Origin: an uncultured Flavobacteriaceae bacterium
GTDB lineage: Bacteria; Bacteroidota; Bacteroidia; Flavobacteriales; Flavobacteriaceae
Length of the DNA stretch: 19,846 bases
Direction: 5' to 3'
Assembly (NCBI GenBank): GCA_945788155.1
Contig: CALZKX010000123.1
Location: 1-19,846 of the forward strand
Both the position numbers and the translations under genes were made by a program. How positions within the stretch are numbered: the stretch's first letter is position 1; each line of letters opens with the position of its first letter. Below the pieces are notes generated by a model. The model made no database searches and was not told the DNA's origin. It saw nothing but the letters and a program-made list of their open reading frames with translations. Positions 5,759 to 13,913 of the stretch are shown piece by piece.

Positions 5759-7072
5759 ATGAACCATTTATCACTAATTATTAAACGAGAGTATTTGACA
5801 AAGGTCAAAAACAAGTCGTTCATAATCATGACTGTTCTAAGTCCAATAATAATAATTGCTCTTATTGCTGTAGTTGGGTATTTGTCGCAACTCAATAATA
5901 ACAAACAACGCACCATTTCCATATTGGACGAATCTGGTTTGGTTGAAAGTATTTTTAAAAGTACCGAGAATACAAATTATGTGATTTTAAATGAGATTTC
6001 TTTAAACGACGCCAAAAAACAAGTTGAAAAAAAAGAGCAATATGGATTATTGCATATTTCTAAAGGCAAAACCGTTGATCAAGTATTAGAAGGTATAAAA
6101 TTTTATTCAAAAGATACACCTTCAATAACCTTAATGGAAGGGTTGGAAAGTAAACTTGAAAGAAAATTCACGGATTTAAAACTCCAAGAACAAGGTGTAG
6201 ATATAGAAAAATTAAAATCTTCAGAAGCAAAAATAAGTATAGCTCAAGAAAGTTTTTTGGGAGAAAAAACATCTAAAATTGACAATGTTGTAAAGCTCAT
6301 TTTTGGAGGTCTTGCAGGTTACATGTTATTCATGTTTATCATTATTTATGGTAACATGATAATGCGAAGCGTTATTGAAGAAAAAACAAGCCGGATTATT
6401 GAGGTAATTATTTCTTCGGTAAAACCAGTACAGTTAATGCTTGGAAAAATTATTGGAACGTCTTTAGCAGGAATCACACAATTTATTATTTGGATTATAC
6501 TTGGAGGTGTTTTAATGACAGTGATTTCAGCCATATTTGGAATAAATATGACAGAAATGCAAGCACCACAGCAAGAGTTAATGCAACAAGCCATGGAATC
6601 TCAAGGAGCTGATATGAAAATTCAAAGCTTAATGAGTGCAATTTATCATTTACCACTTACCAATTTGGTAATCATGTTTTTGCTGTTTTTTATTGGAGGT
6701 TATTTGTTGTATAGCTCTCTATATGCAGCAATTGGTGCAGCAGTAGATAACGAAACAGACACACAGCAATTTATGTTGCCAATTTTAATGCCTTTAATTT
6801 TAGCGGTTTATGTTGGTATTTTTACAGTAATTGAAGACCCTCATGGTACGGTGTCAACCGTCTTTTCATTTATACCATTTACCTCTCCAGTGGTTATGCT
6901 TATGCGAATCCCGTTTGGTGTTCCAATTTGGCAACAAGTGGTTTCGGTATTATTATTAATTGCTACCTTTATGTTTACAGTTTGGTTTGCTGCCAAAATA
7001 TATCGCGTGGGTATTTTAATGTATGGTAAAAAGCCAAGTTATAAAGAGCTTTATAAATGGTTGAAATATTAA
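5759..7072 (+). CDS. ABC-2 type permease (NatB-like)
   Basis: Membrane partner of the preceding ATPase. One N-terminal membrane helix (about 21-42), starting from 'IIKREYLTKVKNKSFIIMT', leads to a large extracytoplasmic domain (about 43-180). About five more hydrophobic segments follow, near 180-202, 230-257, 303-327, 342-360 and 385-415. The motif 'MRSVIEEKTSRIIEVIISSVKP.QLMLGKIIG' after the second helix is the hallmark of NatB and related ABC-2 permeases. A short Met/Gln-rich insertion (about 265-290) lies outside the membrane segments. The 437-residue length is typical. It is cotranscribed with the ATPase and, four bases on, an MscS gene. Confidence 0.9.
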   Translation: MNHLSLIIKREYLTKVKNKSFIIMTVLSPIIIIALIAVVGYLSQLNNNKQRTISILDESGLVESIFKSTENTNYVILNEISLNDAKKQVEKKEQYGLLHISKGKTVDQVLEGIKFYSKDTPSITLMEGLESKLERKFTDLKLQEQGVDIEKLKSSEAKISIAQESFLGEKTSKIDNVVKLIFGGLAGYMLFMFIIIYGNMIMRSVIEEKTSRIIEVIISSVKPVQLMLGKIIGTSLAGITQFIIWIILGGVLMTVISAIFGINMTEMQAPQQELMQQAMESQGADMKIQSLMSAIYHLPLTNLVIMFLLFFIGGYLLYSSLYAAIGAAVDNETDTQQFMLPILMPLILAVYVGIFTVIEDPHGTVSTVFSFIPFTSPVVMLMRIPFGVPIWQQVVSVLLLIATFMFTVWFAAKIYRVGILMYGKKPSYKELYKWLKY

Positions 7073-7075
7073 GAC

Positions 7076-7900
7076 ATGGAAAACATTAGAGATTTTTTAA
7101 ACTATGAATTTGAATTTGGTAGTACAGTACATATCTCTGTAAAAACAATTTTAGTAGTAATAATAGTTTTTATTCTTACTGCTTTACTTTTAAGAGGTAT
7201 AAAAAAACTGGTTACTAGAAAGCTGCCAGATGACGATAAATTAAAATTTACATCTGTATTTTCTTTCACTAGATATTTTATCTATCTAGTAGTATTACTT
7301 ATTACCATGGATAACATGGGTGTTAATGTTACAGCAATTTTTGCGGCATCAGCAGCATTATTAGTTGGAGTTGGTTTAGCACTTCAAACCTTTTTTCAAG
7401 ATATTATTTCAGGTATTTTTATATTAATTGATCAATCGGTTCATGTAGGAGATATTATAGAAATTGATGGAAAAGTTGGTAGGGTTGTTGAAATAAAATT
7501 AAGAACTACAAGGGCTGTGACTATTGATAATAAAGTTTTAGTAATCCCTAATCATAAATATTTAACCTCAATACTTTATAATTGGACTGAAAATGGCACC
7601 AAAACTAGAGAAAGTGTAAGCGTTGGAGTAGCTTATGGAAGCGATGTAGAGCTTGTAAAAGAACTACTACTACAAGCAGCTAAAAATCATCCAAAGGTAA
7701 TGAAGCATCCACCTCCTTTAGTACTGTTTATGGATTTTGGCGACAGCTCACTAAATTTTAAGCTCATTTTTACGTTAAACAATAGTTTTGAAGCTATAAT
7801 GCCACAAAGTGAAATCCGTTTTAAAATAGACAGTTTATTTAGGAAAAATAACATAACCATACCATTTCCGCAAAGAGATGTTCATTTATTTAACAAATAA
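7076..7900 (+). CDS. MscS family mechanosensitive ion channel
   Basis: Small-conductance mechanosensitive channel that opens on membrane tension after hypo-osmotic shock. Two outer helices lie at about 20-42 and 58-80. The pore-lining third helix (about 84-118) is Ala/Gly-rich, 'IFAASAALLVGVGLALQTFFQDIISGIFIL'-like (given here in parts: IFAASAALLVGVGLALQ and FFQDIISGIF). The beta domain follows, with 'VGDIIEIDGKVGRVVEI' and 'VLVIPNHKYLTSILYNWT' (about 124-171), then the C-terminal alpha/beta domain. At 274 residues it is close to minimal E. coli-type MscS. It sits between the ABC exporter and a response regulator, with 3-5 base gaps, suggesting a membrane or osmotic stress theme. Confidence 0.93.
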   Translation: MENIRDFLNYEFEFGSTVHISVKTILVVIIVFILTALLLRGIKKLVTRKLPDDDKLKFTSVFSFTRYFIYLVVLLITMDNMGVNVTAIFAASAALLVGVGLALQTFFQDIISGIFILIDQSVHVGDIIEIDGKVGRVVEIKLRTTRAVTIDNKVLVIPNHKYLTSILYNWTENGTKTRESVSVGVAYGSDVELVKELLLQAAKNHPKVMKHPPPLVLFMDFGDSSLNFKLIFTLNNSFEAIMPQSEIRFKIDSLFRKNNITIPFPQRDVHLFNK

Positions 7901-7905
7901 AAAAT

Positions 7906-9069
7906 ATGCCACAAATACTAATAATAGAAGACGAAGCAGCGATTAGACGCGTATTAACAAAAATATTGAGTGAAGAAAGCGACACTTATAATGTTGATGA
8001 AGCAGAAGATGGTTTAGTTGGTATCGAGAAAATAAAAAATGAAGATTACGACCTTGTACTATGCGACATTAAAATGCCAAAAATGGATGGTGTTGAAGTA
8101 CTGGAAGCTATAAAAAAAATAAAACCAGAAATCCCTGTTGTGATGATTTCGGGCCATGGCGATTTAGATACTGCTGTAAATACCATGCGCCTTGGAGCTT
8201 TTGATTATATATCTAAACCACCAGATTTAAATCGTTTGTTAAACACCGTTAGAAATGCTCTCGATAGAAAAGAACTAGTTGTAGAAAACAAACTTTTAAA
8301 GAAAAAAGTTAGCAAAAACTACGAAATGATAGGAGAGAGTCAAGCTATTTCTCAAATTAAAGAAATGATTGATAAAGTGTCGCACACAGATGCTCGTGTA
8401 CTAATTACAGGTCCAAATGGAACAGGAAAAGAATTGGTAGCACATTGGTTACACCAAAAAAGCGAACGCTCTAAAGGACCAATGATTGAGGTAAATTGCG
8501 CAGCCATACCAAGCGAACTTATAGAGAGTGAACTATTTGGACATGTTAAAGGCGCCTTTACAAGTGCAAATAAAGATAGAGCAGGAAAATTTGAAGCTGC
8601 TAATGGAGGCACTATTTTTCTTGATGAAATTGGCGATATGAGTTTGTCTGCTCAAGCAAAAGTTTTAAGAGCATTACAGGAAAGCCGTATACAAAGAGTA
8701 GGGAGTGATAGGGATATAAAAGTAGATGTAAGAGTAGTGGCAGCTACAAACAAAGACCTAAGCAAAGAAATTCAAGAAGGTAAATTTAGGGAAGATTTAT
8801 ATCATAGGTTGGCAGTTATTTTAATAAAAGTTCCTGCATTAAACGATAGAAGGGAAGACATTCCTTTACTTGTTGAATATTTTTCTTCAAAAATTGCAAA
8901 TGAACAAGGGATTTCTAAAAAATCTTTTTCTAAAAAGGCTATTAAACTTCTTCAAGAATACGATTGGACAGGAAATATTAGAGAGCTTAGAAATGTAGTT
9001 GAAAGGCTTATAATACTTGGAGGAATAGAAGTAAGTGAAGCAGATGTAAAAATGTTTGCTAGTAAATAA
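7906..9069 (+). CDS. NtrC-type sigma-54 response regulator lacking a DNA-binding domain
   Basis: Receiver domain (1-118) with acidic pocket E8/D9, phosphoacceptor D54, S82 and K104. The sigma-54 activator AAA+ domain (about 140-375) has Walker A GPNGTGK (169-175), the sigma-54 contact loop GAFTSA (216-221, with Ser instead of the usual Gly in GAFTGA), Walker B GGTIFLDE (234-241), 'REDLYHRL' (295-302) and sensor II 'WTGNIRELRN' (354-363). The protein ends at 387, directly after the AAA+ C-terminal helices, so the Fis-type helix-turn-helix seen in NtrC is absent. Only 62 bases separate the stop from the next gene's stop, and a hairpin fills most of that, so a broken HTH is unlikely. No histidine kinase is adjacent. 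Helicobacter FlgR and chlamydial CtcC are known activators of this shortened type. Confidence 0.9.
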   Translation: MPQILIIEDEAAIRRVLTKILSEESDTYNVDEAEDGLVGIEKIKNEDYDLVLCDIKMPKMDGVEVLEAIKKIKPEIPVVMISGHGDLDTAVNTMRLGAFDYISKPPDLNRLLNTVRNALDRKELVVENKLLKKKVSKNYEMIGESQAISQIKEMIDKVSHTDARVLITGPNGTGKELVAHWLHQKSERSKGPMIEVNCAAIPSELIESELFGHVKGAFTSANKDRAGKFEAANGGTIFLDEIGDMSLSAQAKVLRALQESRIQRVGSDRDIKVDVRVVAATNKDLSKEIQEGKFREDLYHRLAVILIKVPALNDRREDIPLLVEYFSSKIANEQGISKKSFSKKAIKLLQEYDWTGNIRELRNVVERLIILGGIEVSEADVKMFASK

Positions 9070-9075
9070 AAAAGA

Positions 9076-9120
9076 AAGAGGTCTGGAACTAATTCACAGT
9101 TCTATTTTCCCAGACCTCTT
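9076..9120 (-). terminator. Terminator between the sigma-54 regulator and the coiled-coil protein gene
   Basis: Perfect 11-bp stem: AAGAGGTCTGG (9076-9086) pairs with CCAGACCTCTT (9110-9120), with a smaller GAACT/AGTTC stem possible inside the loop. On minus it runs into TTTCTTTTTTATTT, ideal for the gene ending at 9132. On plus there is no T-run, but the stem may still limit read-through from the regulator gene. Confidence 0.78.
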
Positions 9121-9131
9121 GCAGACAACAC

Positions 9132-9860
9132 TTAATCGGTACATGCGCTTAATTTGTTTAAATAATCACTGGTCAAATTTTTAAAAATGGTCAAGTACTC
9201 CTTTTTTATTTGGTTAATATCCTTAGAGAGCAATACCTCTTTTTTATAAGTTATTTCAGGTATCTCTAGATCACAATCACAGATATTTAAAATACGATTA
9301 AAGCTTTTTAAATTAGTTGTTAAAGCCAATTCGTTTTTTGTAATAAACTGCTCTTTTTTTAACTTAAGTTCAGCAGCTTCCTTTTCAGCTAATTTTTGTT
9401 TTATTTTTTCTTCCCTTAAACTTAATTCTATTTGTTGTTGTTTAAGTTTTAACCGGTCATATTTTAATGCTATGAGCGCTTCATCTTCCTCTGTCAGTTT
9501 TGTACATAACTCTAATTCATTAATGACGTTTCTAGCAATATCTCTTGCACGTTTTACATAAAAACGACCATCCTCAAATGTTTTTGCGTTTTCAACCTTA
9601 CTGAGTAATTCAGAAGCATCGAATGCATAGTTGTAAGAAGCTTCACAACCACAATTATTCAATATTTTTTTGGCACGATTAAAAGCATCTGTAGAGCGTT
9701 TGGAATAATCTTTTAAATGAGAAATGTTATTAGAATCATACGCAGATTTTACGTGCGAATAAGCATAAATCACATCTGAATGTGCGTCTTCACAACTTAA
9801 TTGAGCGAAAGAGTGCATATATACAGTGATAAACAAGAAAAATAAGTAGTTTTTTTTCAT
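9132..9860 (-). CDS. Exported coiled-coil protein with two CxC motifs, function unknown
   Basis: I do not recognise the family beyond its flavobacterial look. A signal peptide (MKKNYLFFLFITVYMHSFAQ) probably is cut after Gln20, so the protein should be periplasmic or surface-located. The first part (23-119) is helical, with Cys23, C70-G-C72 and Cys119. A strongly charged Lys/Glu/Gln coiled coil covers about 122-175. A short C-terminal domain has C194-D-C196 and Cys240. Seven cysteines in an exported protein, four of them in CxC pairs, suggest disulfides or metal binding. It lies 173 bases downstream of a beta-barrel gene on the same strand; no strong promoter box was found in that gap. Confidence 0.75.
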   Translation of the reverse strand: MKKNYLFFLFITVYMHSFAQLSCEDAHSDVIYAYSHVKSAYDSNNISHLKDYSKRSTDAFNRAKKILNNCGCEASYNYAFDASELLSKVENAKTFEDGRFYVKRARDIARNVINELELCTKLTEEDEALIALKYDRLKLKQQQIELSLREEKIKQKLAEKEAAELKLKKEQFITKNELALTTNLKSFNRILNICDCDLEIPEITYKKEVLLSKDINQIKKEYLTIFKNLTSDYLNKLSACTD

Positions 9861-10033
9861 GGTTTTTGGGGTTAATATGTTAAGTAGGTATGACTAATGT
9901 AGTAAAAAACAGAAAATTATTATGTCTTTTAATAAAATATTCGATAATGTGTAATGAATTAGTTAGAAGATAAATCAATTAAGTTTATAAAGTCTAAATG
10001 TTTTTATTTTTAATTTAACTAACTATTTATAAG

Positions 10034-11254
10034 TTATTTAAGCCCAAAAGTAATGCTTGCACCAGTTTGAATATCTGGATTATTATTTACATTTAAATCT
10101 TGTTGTAAATAGAATGTTGTTGTAACTGTTTTTCTTGTAAATGAGTACAAAAACGTCCAATAATTATTGTTTTTATATAAATTGGATATTCCAGTAATCC
10201 AAGCTTTTTCAGATACACCATTCCTAATTGGGATAATATATTCAAACTCATCTTTTTTATTTAAACTGGTTTGTAAATAAAAATCTATTCCAAAAGAATG
10301 TGTTGTTTTTCGTTTTGATATAAAATTGTACTCAATTATATTTTCCAAATAACCTAAGTATTTGTTTGTGCCAAAATCTATATTGTTAGTTTTAAACTCT
10401 ATTCCATTTTTTCTTAACACACCTATGCTTAATCCAAATTGGAAATATTTTAAATCATTTAAAGCGTAAGTTTTTAAAATATTTGTCGAAATCCCAAAAT
10501 CTAATGAAGCATTGTATTTTGAAAGATTAATACCAAGATGTGCTCCAAAGTTGATATAGAAATTTTTAAATGAATTAATCGATAATTCAGGATAATAATA
10601 ATAACTTGTCTCGAATCCTCCAATAAAAAAATCCCCATTATTAATTTCTAAAGTATTGTTATTCCTATCGGTGTATAAAATTTTGGCTTTATCTAAACCA
10701 AATAAGCGTCTCGCAAAGGGATCATTTCCGCCTGCAATATTATCATGGAAACCTTCAATAAACTGGTCTCCGGTTAGTAATGTAAATGGTGCCTTTCCTT
10801 TGGTAAGCATAAATGTTCGTATTCCAAAATTAAATTCACTTTGTGCGTTTATTTTGTAAGCCAAATTAGCTCTAAATCCTTTTAGTACACCATCAACACT
10901 TAAATTAATGCGTTTAGCATCTATTTCGTCAACATTAAAAGCAAATTCAGTACCATGCCATGGTATCTGTCTTACTTGCTCCCTCAACGCTTCATCATTA
11001 GGTATATAAGCAGTAATTGGGGCAGACCAAACATTACCACTTTCTATGCTTAGATTGATGGTTGTTTTTTTATTAGGGCGTGTCTTAAAATTTCCTTGAA
11101 TTCTAGTAAAGAAAATCCCAAATGGATGAGTTGCTAAAAGACTTGGTTTAGAGATACCATTTTTATAATTAATATAAGTAGAATCTGATTGTTGAGAATA
11201 ACTAATGGTAAAAGAAACACAAAAAACAAATACAAATAGGGGCTTATTTTTCAT
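10034..11254 (-). CDS. Probable outer-membrane beta-barrel protein, function unknown
   Basis: A signal peptide ends near 'SYSQ' (residues 18-21). The rest has the alternating pattern of an outer-membrane barrel: many aromatic-rich strands such as 'FYINFGAHLGINL', 'YFQFGLSIGVL', 'THSFGIDFYLQTSL' and 'YWTFLYSFTRKTVTTTFYLQ'. The final strand ends 'GASITFGLK', close to the aromatic C-terminal strand typical of such barrels. 'LATHPFGIFFTRIQGNF' and 'GKAPFTLLTGDQFIEGFHDN' hint at DUF3187-like proteins, but I am not sure of that family. It has its own promoter and is divergent from ppk2, with 62 bases between the starts. Confidence 0.78.
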   Translation of the reverse strand: MKNKPLFVFVFCVSFTISYSQQSDSTYINYKNGISKPSLLATHPFGIFFTRIQGNFKTRPNKKTTINLSIESGNVWSAPITAYIPNDEALREQVRQIPWHGTEFAFNVDEIDAKRINLSVDGVLKGFRANLAYKINAQSEFNFGIRTFMLTKGKAPFTLLTGDQFIEGFHDNIAGGNDPFARRLFGLDKAKILYTDRNNNTLEINNGDFFIGGFETSYYYYPELSINSFKNFYINFGAHLGINLSKYNASLDFGISTNILKTYALNDLKYFQFGLSIGVLRKNGIEFKTNNIDFGTNKYLGYLENIIEYNFISKRKTTHSFGIDFYLQTSLNKKDEFEYIIPIRNGVSEKAWITGISNLYKNNNYWTFLYSFTRKTVTTTFYLQQDLNVNNNPDIQTGASITFGLK

Positions 11255-11272
11255 TCAAATTTGTTGAAGGTT

Positions 11273-11304
11273 CAAAACTACAAAATCTTCATTATATTTA
11301 ACAA
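11273..11304 (-). promoter_or_regulatory. Bacteroidota-type promoter for the beta-barrel gene
   Basis: On minus, TTG (11304-11302), a 21-base spacer and TAGTTTTG (11280-11273) match the -33/-7 consensus. The predicted leader is about 13 bases. On plus, ppk2 has only a weaker TATATTTA box (11293-11300) overlapping this region, so the two divergent promoters would compete for the same 60 bases. Confidence 0.5.
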
Positions 11305-11316
11305 AAATATAAATCA

Positions 11317-12195
11317 ATGAAACAAATCGATATAAACGATTTTAAAGTTGTTAAACCCATTAGTTTACAAAAAACATCATCTGTTTACCATTTAGAAACT
11401 GATACTAAATTGATTGAAAAGGAATTACGAAAGGTTAGAAAAAAACTAGGCAAGTTACAAGATACCATGTATGCTCATGGTAAATATGCTGTCCTGGTTT
11501 GTATACAAGGCATGGATACTGCAGGAAAAGACAGTATGATTCGCGAAGTTTTTAAAGACTTTAACTCAAGGGGAATTATAGTACATAGTTTTAAAGTGCC
11601 AACTCCAAAAGAACTGTCTCACGATTATATTTGGAGGCATTATATTGCATTGCCAGAAAGAGGGAAATTTGGAATTTTTAATAGGACGCATTACGAAAAC
11701 GTATTGGTAACTAGAGTGCATCCAGGATATATACTTGGCGAAAATATTCCGTCTGTAAACTCTATCGAAGATATTAATGATGATTTTTGGGATAAGCGTT
11801 TTGAACAGATAAATAATTTTGAAAAACATATAGCAGATAATGGTACCATTATATTTAAGTTCTTTTTAAACCTTTCTAAAGAGGAACAAAAAAAACGATT
11901 GCTTAGAAGGCTTAATAAGCAAGAAAAAAACTGGAAGTTTTCACCAGGCGATTTAAAAGAGCGAAAACTTTGGGATAAGTACTTAGGCTGCTATGAAGAT
12001 GCCATAAATAGAACCTCTAAGCCTCATGCACCTTGGTACACCATTCCAGCCGATGATAAACCAACAGCACGCTATATTGTCGCTAAAATATTATTGGAAA
12101 CACTAAAAAAATATAAAGATATAAATGAACCTGAATTGGATGATGAAGTAAAAGCAAGTATTAACTTGTACAAAGAACAATTAAATAATGAGTAA
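11317..12195 (+). CDS. ppk2: Polyphosphate kinase 2 (PPK2) family nucleotide phosphotransferase
   Basis: Cytoplasmic enzyme that moves phosphate between polyphosphate and nucleotides (AMP, ADP or GDP depending on class). It has one P-loop kinase domain: Walker A GMDTAGKDS (65-73), Walker B region 'FGIFNRTHYENVLV' (118-131), and a lid module with 'RRLNKQEKNWKFSPGDLKER' (198-216 roughly) followed by 'YTIPADDKPTARY'. The residue after His-Tyr-Glu is Asn here, where many relatives have Asp. The 292-residue length fits single-domain class I/III enzymes; I cannot assign class or direction from sequence alone. It stands alone on plus, divergent from the beta-barrel gene. A weak AT-rich hairpin (12194-12211) overlaps its stop codon. 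Confidence 0.93.
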   Translation: MKQIDINDFKVVKPISLQKTSSVYHLETDTKLIEKELRKVRKKLGKLQDTMYAHGKYAVLVCIQGMDTAGKDSMIREVFKDFNSRGIIVHSFKVPTPKELSHDYIWRHYIALPERGKFGIFNRTHYENVLVTRVHPGYILGENIPSVNSIEDINDDFWDKRFEQINNFEKHIADNGTIIFKFFLNLSKEEQKKRLLRRLNKQEKNWKFSPGDLKERKLWDKYLGCYEDAINRTSKPHAPWYTIPADDKPTARYIVAKILLETLKKYKDINEPELDDEVKASINLYKEQLNNE

Positions 12196-12298
12196 AAGTT
12201 TTTAAACTTTTTAAAAGCGTTATAGTCTTAATATAGAGATAGTGTCTTAATCGTGTGATTTTTTTTAAAAATTAAGGCATTAAATTTAATAGTTTTAT

Positions 12299-12435
12299 AA
12301 AAGAGGCAGCCTCAAAAGTAATAAAGAACTTAATATGCCATTCTTAGCACAGGCGAAGAATCTTAAATATGTATGTTAGATATTTCACTTGTACTCAATA
12401 TGATACTAAAAATTACTTTTGAGACTGCCTCTTTT
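12299..12435. repeat. 137-base element with 24-base terminal inverted repeats (MITE-like or structured terminator)
   Basis: Left arm 12299-12322 (core GAGGCAGCCTCAAAAGTAAT) and right arm 12412-12435 are inverted copies, differing at one of 24 positions. The 89-base interior is non-coding and has its own hairpin (ATTCTTAGC, loop ACAG, GCGAAGAAT; 12340-12361). TTTTAT occurs directly outside the left arm (12293-12298) and at the right end (12435-12440), which may be a target duplication or only AT-richness. The arm GAGGC.G.CTCAAAAGT resembles, from memory, ends of IS1182-type insertion sequences in Bacteroidota. The right arm runs into seven T's, so on plus it can also act as a terminator for ppk2. 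The rest of the 308-base gap (12196-12298, 12436-12503) is AT-rich, with no gene seen. Confidence 0.7.
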
Positions 12436-12503
12436 TTTATGAATTCTTTACCATTCAATAAGCCTATTAATGGTATATTTAAAAAAATAAAAACTATCAA
12501 TAA

Positions 12504-13880
12504 ATGAAGCAAGTAATTTTATTTTGTGCATTCCTAATAGGAGTAAATTCATACTCTCAAACCGATCAAGAAGTTATTAAAACCATATTCAACACATCAC
12601 TATCTAAGGGACAAAGTTATGAATGGTTGGATCATTTATCAAACCAAATAGGAGGAAGGTTATCAGGCTCCTTAAATGCCGAAAGAGCAGTGCAGTGGAC
12701 TAAAGAAGAGTTAGATAAACTAGGCTTGGACAAAGTTTGGCTGCAACCAGTAATGGTGCCAAAATGGTTGAGAGGAGCTCCTGAGCATGCATTTATAGAA
12801 ACAACGCCTGGAGAAACAATTAATGTAAATATTAGTGCCTTGGGAGGTTCGGTCGCTACGCCAGCACTTGGTGTAAAAGCAAACGTCGTTGAAGTACACA
12901 GTGTTGAAGAGCTCGAGATACTTGGGAGCGAAAAACTGGAAGGCAAGATTGTATTTTTTAATCGACCTATGGATCCAACCTTAATCAATACCTTTAGTGC
13001 TTATGGAGGAGCTGTAGATCAACGAGGCTCTGGTGCAAAGGAAGCTGTTAAATATGGTGCAGTTGGTGTTATTGTAAGGTCTATGAATTTACGTTTGGAC
13101 GATTTTCCGCATACTGGAGGAACAAATTATGGAGATACTCCAATTAATCAACGTATTCCTGCAGCTGCAATTAGCACCAATCATGCCGAATTATTAAGTA
13201 GCATGTTACAACTGGACAGCAACATAAAATTTTATTTTAAACAAAACTGCAAGCAGTTGCCAGATGTACAATCTTATAATGTTATTGGAGAAATAACTGG
13301 AAGTGAATTCCCAAAAGAAATAATTGTAGTTGGTGGCCACCTCGATTCATGGGATTTAGGAGATGGCTCGCACGACGATGGTGCAGGTTGTACCCAATCT
13401 ATGGATGTGCTTAGATTACTAAAAGAATCAGGAATACGTCCAAAACGTACCATTAGAGTAGTGCTTTTTATGAATGAAGAAAATGGATTGCGAGGAGGAC
13501 GTAAATATGCTAAAGTTGCTAAACAAAAAGGAGAAAATCACATATTTGCTCTAGAAAGCGATTCAGGTGGTTTTACACCAAGAGGCTTTTCGTTTGATTG
13601 TAGCGACAAAGAGTTTAAGCAGGTATTAAGTTGGAAACATTTATTTGAACCTTACTTAGTACATTCCTTTGTTAAAGGCGGAAGTGGTGCCGATATTGGT
13701 CCTTTAAAAGATGGTAATGTTGTATTGGCAGGACTTAGACCAGATACACAGCGTTACTTTGATTATCACCATGCAGCCACCGATACTTTTGATGCTATCA
13801 ATAAACGAGAATTGGAACTTGGTGCTGCTGCCATGACGGCTTTGGTCTATTTATATGATAAATATGGTAAATCCAATTAA
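12504..13880 (+). CDS. Secreted M28 family metallopeptidase (carboxypeptidase Q / PGCP-like)
   Basis: Exported zinc aminopeptidase/carboxypeptidase. The signal peptide (1-19) ends 'GVNSYSQ'. A protease-associated (PA) type insert covers about 105-245. The di-zinc core is complete and spaced as in human plasma glutamate carboxypeptidase: H279 (GGHLDSWD), bridging D291 (SHDDGAG), catalytic E325 and ligand E326 (NEENG), D353 (ESDSGG) and H423 (YHHAATDTFD). The 458-residue length is typical. It probably releases amino acids from small peptides in the periplasm. A secreted DinB-like protein gene starts 33 bases later, so the two are likely cotranscribed. A weak TATATTTA box lies at 12474-12481. 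Confidence 0.92.
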   Translation: MKQVILFCAFLIGVNSYSQTDQEVIKTIFNTSLSKGQSYEWLDHLSNQIGGRLSGSLNAERAVQWTKEELDKLGLDKVWLQPVMVPKWLRGAPEHAFIETTPGETINVNISALGGSVATPALGVKANVVEVHSVEELEILGSEKLEGKIVFFNRPMDPTLINTFSAYGGAVDQRGSGAKEAVKYGAVGVIVRSMNLRLDDFPHTGGTNYGDTPINQRIPAAAISTNHAELLSSMLQLDSNIKFYFKQNCKQLPDVQSYNVIGEITGSEFPKEIIVVGGHLDSWDLGDGSHDDGAGCTQSMDVLRLLKESGIRPKRTIRVVLFMNEENGLRGGRKYAKVAKQKGENHIFALESDSGGFTPRGFSFDCSDKEFKQVLSWKHLFEPYLVHSFVKGGSGADIGPLKDGNVVLAGLRPDTQRYFDYHHAATDTFDAINKRELELGAAAMTALVYLYDKYGKSN

Positions 13881-13913
13881 AACCAAAAGACCATTCAAAA
13901 AATCACAACACCT

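Noticed and set aside
9000..9131. Frameshift or truncation explaining the missing DNA-binding domain of the sigma-54 regulator
   Set aside because: After the stop only 62 bases remain before the next gene's stop, mostly a terminator hairpin, and no HTH-like sequence is seen in any frame.
12226..12250. Near-repeat of TCTTAAT after ppk2
   Set aside because: Short and AT-rich; expected by chance and with no relation to the neighbouring inverted-repeat element.
12632..12988. 118-residue minus-strand frame inside the M28 peptidase gene
   Set aside because: Low-complexity Ser/Thr/Pro composition typical of antisense translation, inside a gene with all catalytic residues intact.
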